Shown here piece after piece: positions 44,681 through 52,975 of a stretch of DNA of 64,000 nt. Under the pieces are notes generated by a model that was not told the DNA's origin, did not search any database, and saw nothing but the letters and a program-made list of their open reading frames with translations. A program made the position numbers and the translations under genes. Every line of letters starts with the position of its first letter. The stretch's first letter is position 1. The stretch is from Planobispora longispora (GTDB taxonomy: Bacteria; Actinomycetota; Actinomycetes; Streptosporangiales; Streptosporangiaceae). Location: assembly GCF_016863135.1 (NCBI RefSeq), contig NZ_BOOH01000051.1, positions 62,001-126,000 of the forward strand. Direction: 5' to 3'.

Positions 44681-46891
44681 CTACCCGTTCAGCGCGATGT
44701 CATGGGGACGGATCGGCACCCGGGGCAGCTCCAGCCCGGTCGCGGCCCGCACGGCGGCCGCCACCGCCGGGGTGGACGACAGCGTGGGCGGCTCGCCCGC
44801 GCCGCGCAGGCCGTACGGCGCGTGCGGATCGGGGTTCTCCAGGATCGAGACCTTCATCGGCGGCATGTCGAGGGCGGTGGGGATCAGGTAGTCGGTGAAC
44901 GACGGGTTGCGCACCACGCCGCCGGAGACCTGGATCTCCTCCATCAGCGCCAGCCCCAGCCCCTGCGCCGAGCCGCCGTGGATCTGCCCCTCCAGCGCGA
45001 TCGGGTTGAGGATCCTCCCGACGTCCTGCACCGCCGCCAGCTCCACGACCTTGACCAGGCCCAGCTCCACGTCCACGTCCACCACCGCGCGGTGCACGCA
45101 CAGGGCGAGCTGGGTGTGGGAGTCGCCCTGCCCGGTCACCGGGTCCATCGGGAAGGTCGGCCGGTGCCGGTAGACCCGGGTCTCCTCGACCGGGCCGGTG
45201 CGCTCCAGGACCTCGGCCAGCGTCGATCCGTCGGCCCGCAGTTTGCCCAGCCGTTCCCGCACGGCCTCGCACGCGGCCCGGACCGCGCCGCCGGTGACGT
45301 ACGACTGCCGGGAGGCCGAGGAGGAGCCCGCCGAGCCGACCGCCGTGTCGGCCGTGGCCACCGTCACCCGGTCGATTCCCAGCTCGGTGCGGGCGATCTG
45401 CTCCTGGACGGTCACCAGTCCCTGCCCGACCTCGGCGGCGGCGGTGTGCACGAGCACGTGCGGCTCGCCGCCGAGCAGCTCCACCCGGACCCGGGCGGTG
45501 GAGTAGTCGTCGAAGCCCTCGGAGAAGCAGATGTTCTTGATGCCCACGCCGTAGCCGACGCCGCGCCGCACCCCCTCGCCGCGGGTGGTCTGGGAGACGC
45601 CGCCGGGCATGTCCAGAAGGTCGTCCCCGCTCGCGGGCGGGAGCGGCATCGCGGCGAGCTCGCGGAGCATGCCGGCCAGCGGCGCGGGGGAGTCGATCAC
45701 CTGTCCGGTGGCCAGCCGCGAGCCCTGGGAGACGGCGTTGCGGATCCTGATCTCGACCGGGTCGAGCCCGCACGCCTCGGCCAGCTTGTCCATCTGCGAC
45801 TCGTAGGCGAAGCACGCCTGCACCGCGCCGAAGCCGCGCATCGCGCCGCAGGGCGGGTTGTTGCTGTAGACGCCGTAGGCGTCGACGCGGATGTTGCCGA
45901 CCTCGTACGGCCCGACCCCGAGCGAGGCGGCGTTGCCGACCACGGCGGGGGAGGAGGAGCAGTAGGCGCCGCCGTCCAGGAGGATCTCCGCCTTGACGTA
46001 GACCAGCTTCCCCTCGCGGGTCGCGCCGTGCTCGTAGCGCATCCGGGCCGGGTGCCGGTGCACGTGCCCGAAGAACGACTCCTCCCGGCCATAGACGATC
46101 TTCACGGGCCGGCCGGTGCGCAGCGCCAGCATGCACGCGTGGACCTGCATCGACAGGTCCTCCCTGGCGCCGAACGCGCCGCCCACCCCGGCCAGCGTCA
46201 CCCGTACCTTCTCGGCGGGCAGCCCGAGGCACGGCGCGACCTGGTCGCGGTCCACGTGCAGCCACTGGGTGGCGACGTACAGGTCCACCCCGCCGTCCTC
46301 GGCCGGTACGGCCAGGCCGGACTCGGGTCCCAGGAACGCCTGGTCCTGCATGCCGACCTCGTACTCCCCGGTGACCACGACGGGCGCGGAGAACTCCGAG
46401 CCGACCCGGACGGGCTGGTGGCGCAGCACGTTGCCGGAGTCGTGGACCCGCGGGCAGTCCGGATCGAACGCGGCCCGGCGCGGATCGGTCACCGCCTCGC
46501 GGAGCTCGTAGTCCACCACGATCGCCTTCGCCGCCCGGCGGGCCCGCTCCGGGTGGTCGGCGGCCACCAGCGCCACCGGCTCACCCTGGTAGCGGACCTG
46601 ATCGACGGCGAGCACCGGCTGGTCCCTGCGCTCCAGGCCGTAGAACTTCTCGCCCGGCACGTCCTCGTGGGTGAGCACGGCGAACACGCCCGGCATCGCC
46701 AGCGCGGGACCGATGTCGATCGAGCGGATCCAGGCCGACGGGTGCGGACTGCGCAGGGTCGCGCCCCAGACCATGTCCGCGAGATACAGGTCGGAGGAGT
46801 AGGCGAACTCGCCCGTCACCTTCAACGCCCCGTCGGAGCGGAGCACGCTGTCCCCGACGCCCTGGCTCTGCCGTGTCTCGGTCTCGCTCAT
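44681..46891 (-). CDS. Xanthine dehydrogenase family molybdenum-binding subunit
   Basis: The 736-residue protein is the large molybdopterin-cytosine/guanine-dinucleotide-binding subunit of a xanthine-dehydrogenase-type hydroxylase (SALKVTGEFAYSSDLY-like start, GVGGAFGAREDLSMQVHACM, NPPCGAMRGFGAVQACFAYE, and GAGEPPTLSSTPAVAAAV with the catalytic Glu region). The FAD and 2Fe-2S subunits usual beside it are absent on both sides. Purine oxidation is inferred from the adjacent NCS2 permease; other aromatic N-heterocycles or aldehydes are possible. Confidence 0.88.
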   Translation of the reverse strand: MSETETRQSQGVGDSVLRSDGALKVTGEFAYSSDLYLADMVWGATLRSPHPSAWIRSIDIGPALAMPGVFAVLTHEDVPGEKFYGLERRDQPVLAVDQVRYQGEPVALVAADHPERARRAAKAIVVDYELREAVTDPRRAAFDPDCPRVHDSGNVLRHQPVRVGSEFSAPVVVTGEYEVGMQDQAFLGPESGLAVPAEDGGVDLYVATQWLHVDRDQVAPCLGLPAEKVRVTLAGVGGAFGAREDLSMQVHACMLALRTGRPVKIVYGREESFFGHVHRHPARMRYEHGATREGKLVYVKAEILLDGGAYCSSSPAVVGNAASLGVGPYEVGNIRVDAYGVYSNNPPCGAMRGFGAVQACFAYESQMDKLAEACGLDPVEIRIRNAVSQGSRLATGQVIDSPAPLAGMLRELAAMPLPPASGDDLLDMPGGVSQTTRGEGVRRGVGYGVGIKNICFSEGFDDYSTARVRVELLGGEPHVLVHTAAAEVGQGLVTVQEQIARTELGIDRVTVATADTAVGSAGSSSASRQSYVTGGAVRAACEAVRERLGKLRADGSTLAEVLERTGPVEETRVYRHRPTFPMDPVTGQGDSHTQLALCVHRAVVDVDVELGLVKVVELAAVQDVGRILNPIALEGQIHGGSAQGLGLALMEEIQVSGGVVRNPSFTDYLIPTALDMPPMKVSILENPDPHAPYGLRGAGEPPTLSSTPAVAAAVRAATGLELPRVPIRPHDIALNG

Positions 46892-46991
46892 TTCAGCAGT
46901 ACATCAAGCCGCCCCGGGTGCCGCCATGGCAGACACCGCGAAACCCGTGGTCCGGCGTTGGCGACTGTTGCGCTGCCCGGCCGTCCCCGCC

Positions 46992-49900
46992 TCAGCCGGC
47001 CGTCCCCGCTCGGCCGGCCGTGCTCCCGTTCTCGGACGCCGTGAGCATCCCGCGGGCGGCGAGGACGACCCTCTCCTCTTCGAGGGCTTCCTTCTCCAGC
47101 ACCTCGTTCCCCGTCGCCCGGCAGAGAGAGAAAGTCTGCTCCAGGTAGTCGGCGGCCCGGTCGAGCTCGCCGAGAAGCCGGTGGGAGCGGGCGAGTCCGA
47201 ACAGGAAATGCGGTTCGGCGACGGGCATCTTCGCGGCCCGCGCGGCGACGAGCCCCTTCTCGAAGCAGGCCCTGGCCGATACCGGATCCTCTTTGTCGAG
47301 GTGGACCTTGCCGATTTCCTCGCGAAGCGTCGCCTCATAGCGGAGCGGGTGGACGCTCTCGGGAAGATGGGAAAGGGCTTCCTCCAGCGTGGCGAGCGCC
47401 TGGTCAAGCTGCCCCAGACCCCTGCGCGCTATGCCGATCATCAAGAGAGCGTAGAACCTGCCCTGCCCGAATCCGATCGCTCCGCTGAGGGCCAGCTGCG
47501 CTTCCGCATATGCGATGGCCTCCCCATGACGCCCCAAGTCGTTGCAGGTCTGGGCGAGACCGCCCAGAGAGCGCTGTTCACCGTACGAGTCGCCCAGCTC
47601 ACGATAGAGGGCGAGTTGCCTCTCGTAATGGGAGAACGCTTCCGCATAGCGATAGGCGAGGCAGAGAGCGCTCGCATGGTAATAGTGGCCGGTCGCTGTG
47701 AGCACTCGGTCGCCCAGACGGCTTCCCGCATCGAGGGCGCGACGGGTGACGTCGAGCGCGGACATGCGGTGGCCGGTGTACAGGAGGTTCCAGAAGGTCT
47801 CGGAAACCAGGGCGAGACCGAGCCGGACAGTCCGATCGGCGGCGGACGCCATGCCTTGGGAGGCGGCGGACAGGAGATTGGACCGCTCCTGATCCAGCCA
47901 CTGCTGGGCCTCTCTTCCTGAGGCGAGCGGGACGGGATTCTCTCTGAGCCGGATGTCGGGCAGGAGGGTGCTGCGAGGATACCCGGTCAGTTCCATGGCG
48001 AGACGGGTGGTCGCGACGTACGCCTCCAGCGCCCTGTCGAGCGCTTCCCGGGAAGATTCCTGCCCCGTCCTTTCAGCCTGTTCCCGGGCGAAGAGCCGTA
48101 CCAGGTCGTGCAGGCGGTACCGGTCCGGCTCGTCGCACTCGACGAGATGGGCGTCCAGCAGCCGTTCCAGCGCCCGCTCCGCGAGATCGACCGGGGCGTC
48201 CAGCAGGGCCGCCACGACGTACGGCGTCACGTCGGCCACCTCGAGCATGCCGATCAGGCGCAGGGCCCGGGCCGCCGTCCGCTCCAGGGAGGCGCCGCCG
48301 GAGAGCAGGTCGTAGCTGACCGCCAGGCTGGAGCGGACCGCGACGTCGCCCGCCTCCAGCTCGCGCAGGCGCCTGCGCTCGTCCTCCAGCCGCGTCACCA
48401 GGTCGGCCACCGCCCAGCCCGGCCGGTTCGCCAGCCGGGCCCCCGCGATGCCCACCGCCAGGGGCAGCCCCGCGCACAGGTCGATCAGCCTGCCCGTCGC
48501 CCGGACGTCCGCGGCGGCGCGCCCGGCGCCCACCAGCTTCGCGAACATCGCCGTCGCCTCGGCCCGGCGCAACCGCCCGATCGGCACCCGGACGCAGTCG
48601 TCGACCAGGACGAAGTTCTCCCGGCTGGTGGCCAGGATCGCGTTGCCCTCCGGCACCGACAGCAGGGGGCGGATCTGGGCCAGATCCGCGACGTCGTCCA
48701 GCACGACGAGGGTCCGGCGGCCGTGGAGGAGACTGCGCCACATGGCCGCGGCCTGGTCGACGTCGTCCGGTACGGCGTGCGGGGGAGTGCCCAGGTCCCG
48801 CAGGAAACGGCCGAGCACGTCCAGCGGCTCCAGCCTGCGGATGCCCGGAGTCGCCCCGTGCAGGTTGGCGTAGAGCTGCCCGCCGGGGAAGAAACCGGCG
48901 ACCGCGTGGGCGGTCCGGACGGCCAGGGCCGACTTGCCCGATCCCGGCGCCCCGGTGATCGCGACCACGTGGTGCGGGCGGGCGCCGTCCCAGGGGGCGA
49001 GCAGCGATCGCAGCCGGACGAGTTCCTCGGTCCGGCCGACGAAGCCGGTGAGATCGCGCGGTAGCTGACGCGGCGGCGCGGTTGCGGCGGGGGAAGGCGG
49101 GCCGGCCGGATCCGGCTCGGGAGCGGTGAGCGCGGACGGAGCGGGAGCCGCGGAGTCCGCGGAGTCCGCGGAGCTCACGGAACCCGCGGAGCTTGCGGAG
49201 CCTGTGGAGTCCGCAGGGCTCACGGGGCCCGTAGGACCGACGGAACTCGCGGAGCTCGCGGAACCTGCGGAGCTCGCGGAGCTCGCGGAGTCGGAGACGC
49301 GGAGCTCGCGGAGCTCGCGGAGCTCGCGGATGCGCCGGTGGAGTTCCCGGACCGGCTCGCCGGGTTCCAGCCCGCTCTCCTCCGCCAGGGCCTTCCTGAG
49401 CCGCTCGTAGGCGCGCAGTGCCGCGGCCCGGTCGCCGGACAGGTGGAGCCCGCGCATGAGCTGCTCCCAGAGCCGCTCGTTCACCGGGTGGGCCGCGGCC
49501 TCCGGCCGCAGCCGGGCGACGGCCTCCAGGTGCCTGCCCATGCCGAGCTGCAGCTCCGCGAGCTCTTCCGCCGCCGCCAGCCGCTCTTCGGCCAGGCGGC
49601 CCGCGGCGTCGTCGAGCACCGTGCTCCCCCGGGCGTCCTGGAGGGGCTCGCCGTGCCACAGGTCGAGGGCGTGTTCGAGGTGGCGGCACGCGGTCTCCGG
49701 GTCGCCGGCGCGTGCCGATCGCCTGCCGCGCCGTACGTGATCGCGGAAAACGAGCAGGTCCAGCTCGTCCGGCTGGAGCGCGATGAGGTATCCGGTCCCG
49801 TGGGTGCGGATCGGCGCCGAGCGCGGGCGGTCGGGGGAGAGGAGTCCGCGGAGCGTGTGGACGTAGGTCTTGAGATTCCGATCGGCGGAGGGCGGAGGGG

Positions 49901-50060
49901 CGTCGTCCCACAACGCCCGCATCAGGTGGGGGACGGGGACGGGGGCGCCGCCGCCCAGGAGGAGCGCCGCCATCAGCTGGCGGTGTTTGAGCCGGGAGAC
50001 GGGGACGGTCTCACCGCCGGGACGTCGAACGGCCACACTACCCAAGATCGAAAATCTCAC
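46992..50060 (-). CDS. AfsR/SARP-family regulator (BTAD, NB-ARC, TPR)
   Basis: The 1022-residue regulator has an OmpR-like winged-helix DNA-binding domain (1-95), a bacterial transcriptional activation domain (about 97-242), a Ser/Ala linker (about 250-325), a STAND/NB-ARC ATPase (Walker A GAPGSGKSA near 367-375; Walker B RTLVVLDDVADL) and C-terminal TPR helices (about 720-985). SARPs usually activate secondary-metabolite genes; no biosynthetic cluster is visible here, so its targets are elsewhere or undefined. A 9-bp minisatellite makes part of the protein. The upstream region is AT-rich. Confidence 0.92.
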   Translation of the reverse strand: MRFSILGSVAVRRPGGETVPVSRLKHRQLMAALLLGGGAPVPVPHLMRALWDDAPPPSADRNLKTYVHTLRGLLSPDRPRSAPIRTHGTGYLIALQPDELDLLVFRDHVRRGRRSARAGDPETACRHLEHALDLWHGEPLQDARGSTVLDDAAGRLAEERLAAAEELAELQLGMGRHLEAVARLRPEAAAHPVNERLWEQLMRGLHLSGDRAAALRAYERLRKALAEESGLEPGEPVRELHRRIRELRELRELRVSDSASSASSAGSASSASSVGPTGPVSPADSTGSASSAGSVSSADSADSAAPAPSALTAPEPDPAGPPSPAATAPPRQLPRDLTGFVGRTEELVRLRSLLAPWDGARPHHVVAITGAPGSGKSALAVRTAHAVAGFFPGGQLYANLHGATPGIRRLEPLDVLGRFLRDLGTPPHAVPDDVDQAAAMWRSLLHGRRTLVVLDDVADLAQIRPLLSVPEGNAILATSRENFVLVDDCVRVPIGRLRRAEATAMFAKLVGAGRAAADVRATGRLIDLCAGLPLAVGIAGARLANRPGWAVADLVTRLEDERRRLRELEAGDVAVRSSLAVSYDLLSGGASLERTAARALRLIGMLEVADVTPYVVAALLDAPVDLAERALERLLDAHLVECDEPDRYRLHDLVRLFAREQAERTGQESSREALDRALEAYVATTRLAMELTGYPRSTLLPDIRLRENPVPLASGREAQQWLDQERSNLLSAASQGMASAADRTVRLGLALVSETFWNLLYTGHRMSALDVTRRALDAGSRLGDRVLTATGHYYHASALCLAYRYAEAFSHYERQLALYRELGDSYGEQRSLGGLAQTCNDLGRHGEAIAYAEAQLALSGAIGFGQGRFYALLMIGIARRGLGQLDQALATLEEALSHLPESVHPLRYEATLREEIGKVHLDKEDPVSARACFEKGLVAARAAKMPVAEPHFLFGLARSHRLLGELDRAADYLEQTFSLCRATGNEVLEKEALEEERVVLAARGMLTASENGSTAGRAGTAG
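49150..49329 (-). repeat. 9-bp minisatellite read in two frames within the SARP gene
   Basis: Degenerate 9-base units related to CGCGAGCTC (minus strand) run through this segment. The copies nearest the BTAD domain (49299-49329) are read as Arg-Glu-Leu, extending a charged helix. After a short interruption the same unit is read in another frame as Ser-Ala-Ser, making the flexible linker. Slippage here could lengthen the helix or linker without breaking the gene when whole units change. Confidence 0.8.
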
Positions 50061-50788
50061 CGGGGCCCCAAGACGTTAAGACGGACAAGCCATACTGAAC
50101 AGTGGATAAATGAGCTTCACGAGGCTAGTGCTGATTTTTTTGTGAATCAACCCGCCTCTATGTGGGGCTGGGTATTCGTAATGTATTTACGGTGTATCGA
50201 ACATCGGCGCCGGCATACTCGGGGAATGGCCCCGCCGGCGGGATCCGGTCGCTTATCCGGAGGCCGGCGATCGCGTGAGGGGATGAGGCGGCGATCCCCG
50301 GCTTGATTGACGGGACGGCGCGCGGGTGAAGAAGCGGTGCCGCGAGGTGGCCGGGAAGCTCCGAGGGGAGCGTGCGCCGCGGGTGCCGTCACCCGGCGCG
50401 AGTGACTTCCGGGCCTCCTTGGGGCTTTGCGGCGATTCCCCGCCCCGCGGATCCGCGGGGGCGCCGGTGCGATCGGTAAGCGTGCTGACCGAAGTGCCGC
50501 GCTGCTCTTGTGCTGGGCAATGGGATGTGGTTTTCTCGCCGTATGTCATCGTTGTCATGAGGGGGCAGCTTGATGACGTTGGCGAGTGGACGTGTGGTGC
50601 GGGCCGGTGCGCCCTTGACATGGCGGCTGTCCGGCGTGTCCCACTGCCGGTGGGCCCGTGGAACACGCCGAACATCTCTGAAGCGTGTGAGGGAACTCGC
50701 TTCTTCTGGAAGAAAACTGCCGGGTCGCGGTTATGCGCCTCTTCGCGGCTCATGTCCTCCGTGCCGCGCAGAGACGCGTCGTATCAAA
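50061..50788. other. Long intergenic region upstream of the SARP gene
   Basis: The first 200 bases are AT-rich and probably hold the SARP promoter; CGTAA-TGTAT-TTACG near 50187-50201 is a small symmetric site. From about 50320 to 50790 frames are open on both strands. One plus-strand frame (from about 50558) has a GEWTCGAGRCALDMA stretch faintly like the start of an HxlR-type regulator, but then loses any pattern. I call no gene; a decayed regulator remnant is possible. Confidence 0.35.
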
Positions 50789-50944
50789 CTAGATGGGGTA
50801 GCCCCAGGGGCCGGCCTGCTGGACCACACCTTCTGCCGCAGGGGAGGCAGACGAATCAGCGCCAGCGGCCGTAGCATTGCCTGCAACGGCGACTACGGTC
50901 GCGAACAGGACCGCGAGGGCAGAGAAGGCAAGGCGTCGACGCAC
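50789..50944 (-). CDS. Secreted small peptide, candidate pheromone precursor
   Basis: The GTG at 50944 has AGGAG 6 bases upstream and encodes 51 residues. VRRR is followed by a hydrophobic core (LAFSALAVLFATVVAVAG) and an AGA cleavage site near residue 29, leaving about 22 residues that end VVQQAGPWGYPI. The tail is short, hydrophobic and aromatic, as in exported signalling peptides. The frame extends 13 codons upstream without a ribosome site. It is divergent, across 54 bases, from an XRE-TPR regulator. Processing and signalling are inferred. Confidence 0.65.
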   Translation of the reverse strand: MRRRLAFSALAVLFATVVAVAGNATAAGADSSASPAAEGVVQQAGPWGYPI

Positions 50945-50998
50945 GGGAGACTCCTGTCGTAGGTTCTGCTGCTCAACCAACATCTTTCAAGGGGTAAC

Positions 50999-52291
50999 GT
51001 GACTGGTCAAGACTTGGTCGGGCAGCGTATCAAGACCGTGCGCCGTCAGCGCGGCCTTTCCCAGGCGCAGCTCGCCCACCCCGAACTGTCCGACAGTTAC
51101 GTGTCGCTCATCGAGAGCGGCAAGCGCACTCCGACCCCCGCGGTGCTGGAACTTCTCGCCGTCAAACTCGACTGCTCGCTCACCTATTTGCTGAACGGCG
51201 TGACCGCGGAGCAAATGCAGGAGATCGAGCTCGCCCTCGGCTATGCCCGGATGGCCATGGAGAACGGCGAGGTGGCCGAGGCGCGCACCCGATACACCGA
51301 ACTCCTCACGGACAACGGACTCGCGGGCCTGCCGCAGCTCCGTCAGGAGGCCGAGTACGGCCTGGCGATCGCGGCGCAGGCCTGCGGCGACCTCGACGCG
51401 GCGATCGGCCTGCTGAACCGGCTGCGTGAGCGCGACGCGGCCGACATGTCCCCCGAGCGGCACATCGACATCGTGACGGAGCTGTCCATGTGCTACCGCG
51501 AGCGGGGAGACCTCGGGCGGGCGGTGACCGTCGTGGAGGAGATCCTCGGCGGGGCCGTGCGGCCCGTGTGGACCGACGGCCTGATCAGGCTGGGCGCGCA
51601 GCTCCTCGCCGCCTACATCGACCGGGGGGACCTGCTGCGGGCGCAGCAGTTCTCCGACGAGCTCATCGCGGCGGCCGAGACTCTCGGCACGCCGCTGGCC
51701 CTCACCCTGGCGCACTGGGGAGCGGCCATCCTCGCGGTGGAGACCAAGGACGGCGACAAGGCGGTCACCCATGTCCAACGGGCGGTGGCCATCCAGTCGG
51801 AGTACGGCGACCCCCGCCGTTCCAGCCGGCTGCACAACGACTACGCGGCCATCATGCTGCTGGTCCGTCCCACGGAGGCGGCGACCTGGCGCGACACCCT
51901 GGAGCGGGTGAAGGTGGAGCTGGCCGAGAGCGCCAGCACGTCGAGGGACAAGCTGCGCTGCGCGATGAATCTCATCCGCGCCGAGCTCCTGCTCGGTTCT
52001 TCGGAACGGGCCGAGGCGCACATCCAGACGATCAGCGCCCTCCTCGAGGGGATGCCGAACGACCTGCGGGCAGACGCCCATCTGATGGCCGGCCAGGTCC
52101 TCGCCGAGCTCGGCAGGACCGGGGAGGCCGTCGGTGAGCTGACCGAGGCGATCGCACTGCTGGAGCCACTGCCGACCACCCGGTTCACCACCCAGTCCTG
52201 GGTGACCGCCGCGCAGATCCTGGACCGGGTCGACGAGACCGACCGCAGCGTGGAGGCCTACCACCGGGCGCTGGCCTGCGTGGGCCTGTAG
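50999..52291 (+). CDS. XRE helix-turn-helix regulator with TPR domain
   Basis: The 430-residue protein has an N-terminal XRE helix-turn-helix (VGQRIKTVRRQRGLSQAQLA, SDSYVSLIESGKRTPTPAVL, residues about 7-65) and a long alpha-helical TPR array to the end. The layout equals that of peptide-binding RRNPP regulators (PlcR, NprR, Rgg), though TPR-XRE proteins in actinomycetes are mostly uncharacterised. The GTG start lies behind AAGGGG. A gene for a short exported peptide lies back to back with it, making a sender-receiver pair plausible. Confidence 0.85.
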   Translation: MTGQDLVGQRIKTVRRQRGLSQAQLAHPELSDSYVSLIESGKRTPTPAVLELLAVKLDCSLTYLLNGVTAEQMQEIELALGYARMAMENGEVAEARTRYTELLTDNGLAGLPQLRQEAEYGLAIAAQACGDLDAAIGLLNRLRERDAADMSPERHIDIVTELSMCYRERGDLGRAVTVVEEILGGAVRPVWTDGLIRLGAQLLAAYIDRGDLLRAQQFSDELIAAAETLGTPLALTLAHWGAAILAVETKDGDKAVTHVQRAVAIQSEYGDPRRSSRLHNDYAAIMLLVRPTEAATWRDTLERVKVELAESASTSRDKLRCAMNLIRAELLLGSSERAEAHIQTISALLEGMPNDLRADAHLMAGQVLAELGRTGEAVGELTEAIALLEPLPTTRFTTQSWVTAAQILDRVDETDRSVEAYHRALACVGL

Positions 52292-52369
52292 GTCTTCCGG
52301 GCCTTCAGCACGCTGAGAGAGACGGAGGGGGCGGGACCGGGGCAGGCTCTCGGTAGCCTTGGGGATGCC

Positions 52370-52975
52370 ATGAAGACTTCCCCATTCGCGGCCGCCCTGG
52401 TGCTGCTCGCCGCCCTCGTCCTCAGCACGGTCCCCGCCGCGCCGGCTCTGGCCCACGACACGCTGAAAAGCAGCGACCCCGGCAAGGGGGAGAAAGTCGA
52501 GAGCCTGGAGAGGGTGAAGCTGACGTTCACCGCCTCGGTGCGCTTTCCGAAAGTCGTCGTGCGCTCGGCGGACGGCGCGCCGTACCACGACGGCAAGCCC
52601 GCCTCGGACGGTCCCGTGGTGACCCAGGAGGTCAAGCCGGACCTCCCGCCGGGCGAATACGTCATCGCCTACCGCGTGGTCTCCTCGGACGGTCACCCGA
52701 TCGAGGGGGAGGTCCCCTTCACCCTGACCGGGAGCACGGCTCCGAGCCCGGCCGCGGAGACGCCCGGGACGAGCGCGAGCCCGAGCCCGGAGGAGAGCCC
52801 GGCCGGTACGGCGGCGCCCGGGGCCTCGGAGTCCCCGGTGCGGCTCACCCCGGCTCCGGCGGCGGACACGGCGGGCTCCGGCGGTGTGCCCGGCTGGCTC
52901 TGGCTCGTCATCGGAGGACTGACCGGCATCGGCATCGGACTGTTCTTCAGCATGCGCAACAAGAAGCAGCCATGA
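52370..52975 (+). CDS. copC: CopC-domain copper-binding membrane-anchored protein
   Basis: The 201-residue protein has a signal peptide ending ALA, after which the mature protein begins with His (HDTLKSSDPGKGE), as in CopC proteins that bind Cu(II) through the N-terminal His. The CopC beta-sandwich includes VVSSDGHPIEGEVPFTL with a second conserved Asp/His pair. A Pro/Ser/Ala linker and a C-terminal transmembrane helix (WLWLVIGGLTGIGIGLFF) tether it outside the membrane. It overlaps the copD-ctaG gene by 4 bases. Confidence 0.9.
   Translation: MKTSPFAAALVLLAALVLSTVPAAPALAHDTLKSSDPGKGEKVESLERVKLTFTASVRFPKVVVRSADGAPYHDGKPASDGPVVTQEVKPDLPPGEYVIAYRVVSSDGHPIEGEVPFTLTGSTAPSPAAETPGTSASPSPEESPAGTAAPGASESPVRLTPAPAADTAGSGGVPGWLWLVIGGLTGIGIGLFFSMRNKKQP

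Noticed and set aside
49150-49329. Repeat array considered as CRISPR
   Set aside because: The units are 9 bases, contiguous and in-frame coding; there are no unique spacers and no cas genes.
46992-50060. SARP gene as marker of a secondary-metabolite cluster in the window
   Set aside because: No polyketide, peptide-synthetase, terpene or RiPP enzymes are encoded nearby.
50326-50874. 182-codon plus-strand frame in the SARP-peptide gap
   Set aside because: There is no ribosome site and no recognisable domain beyond a weak stretch, and it overlaps the better-supported peptide gene on the other strand.
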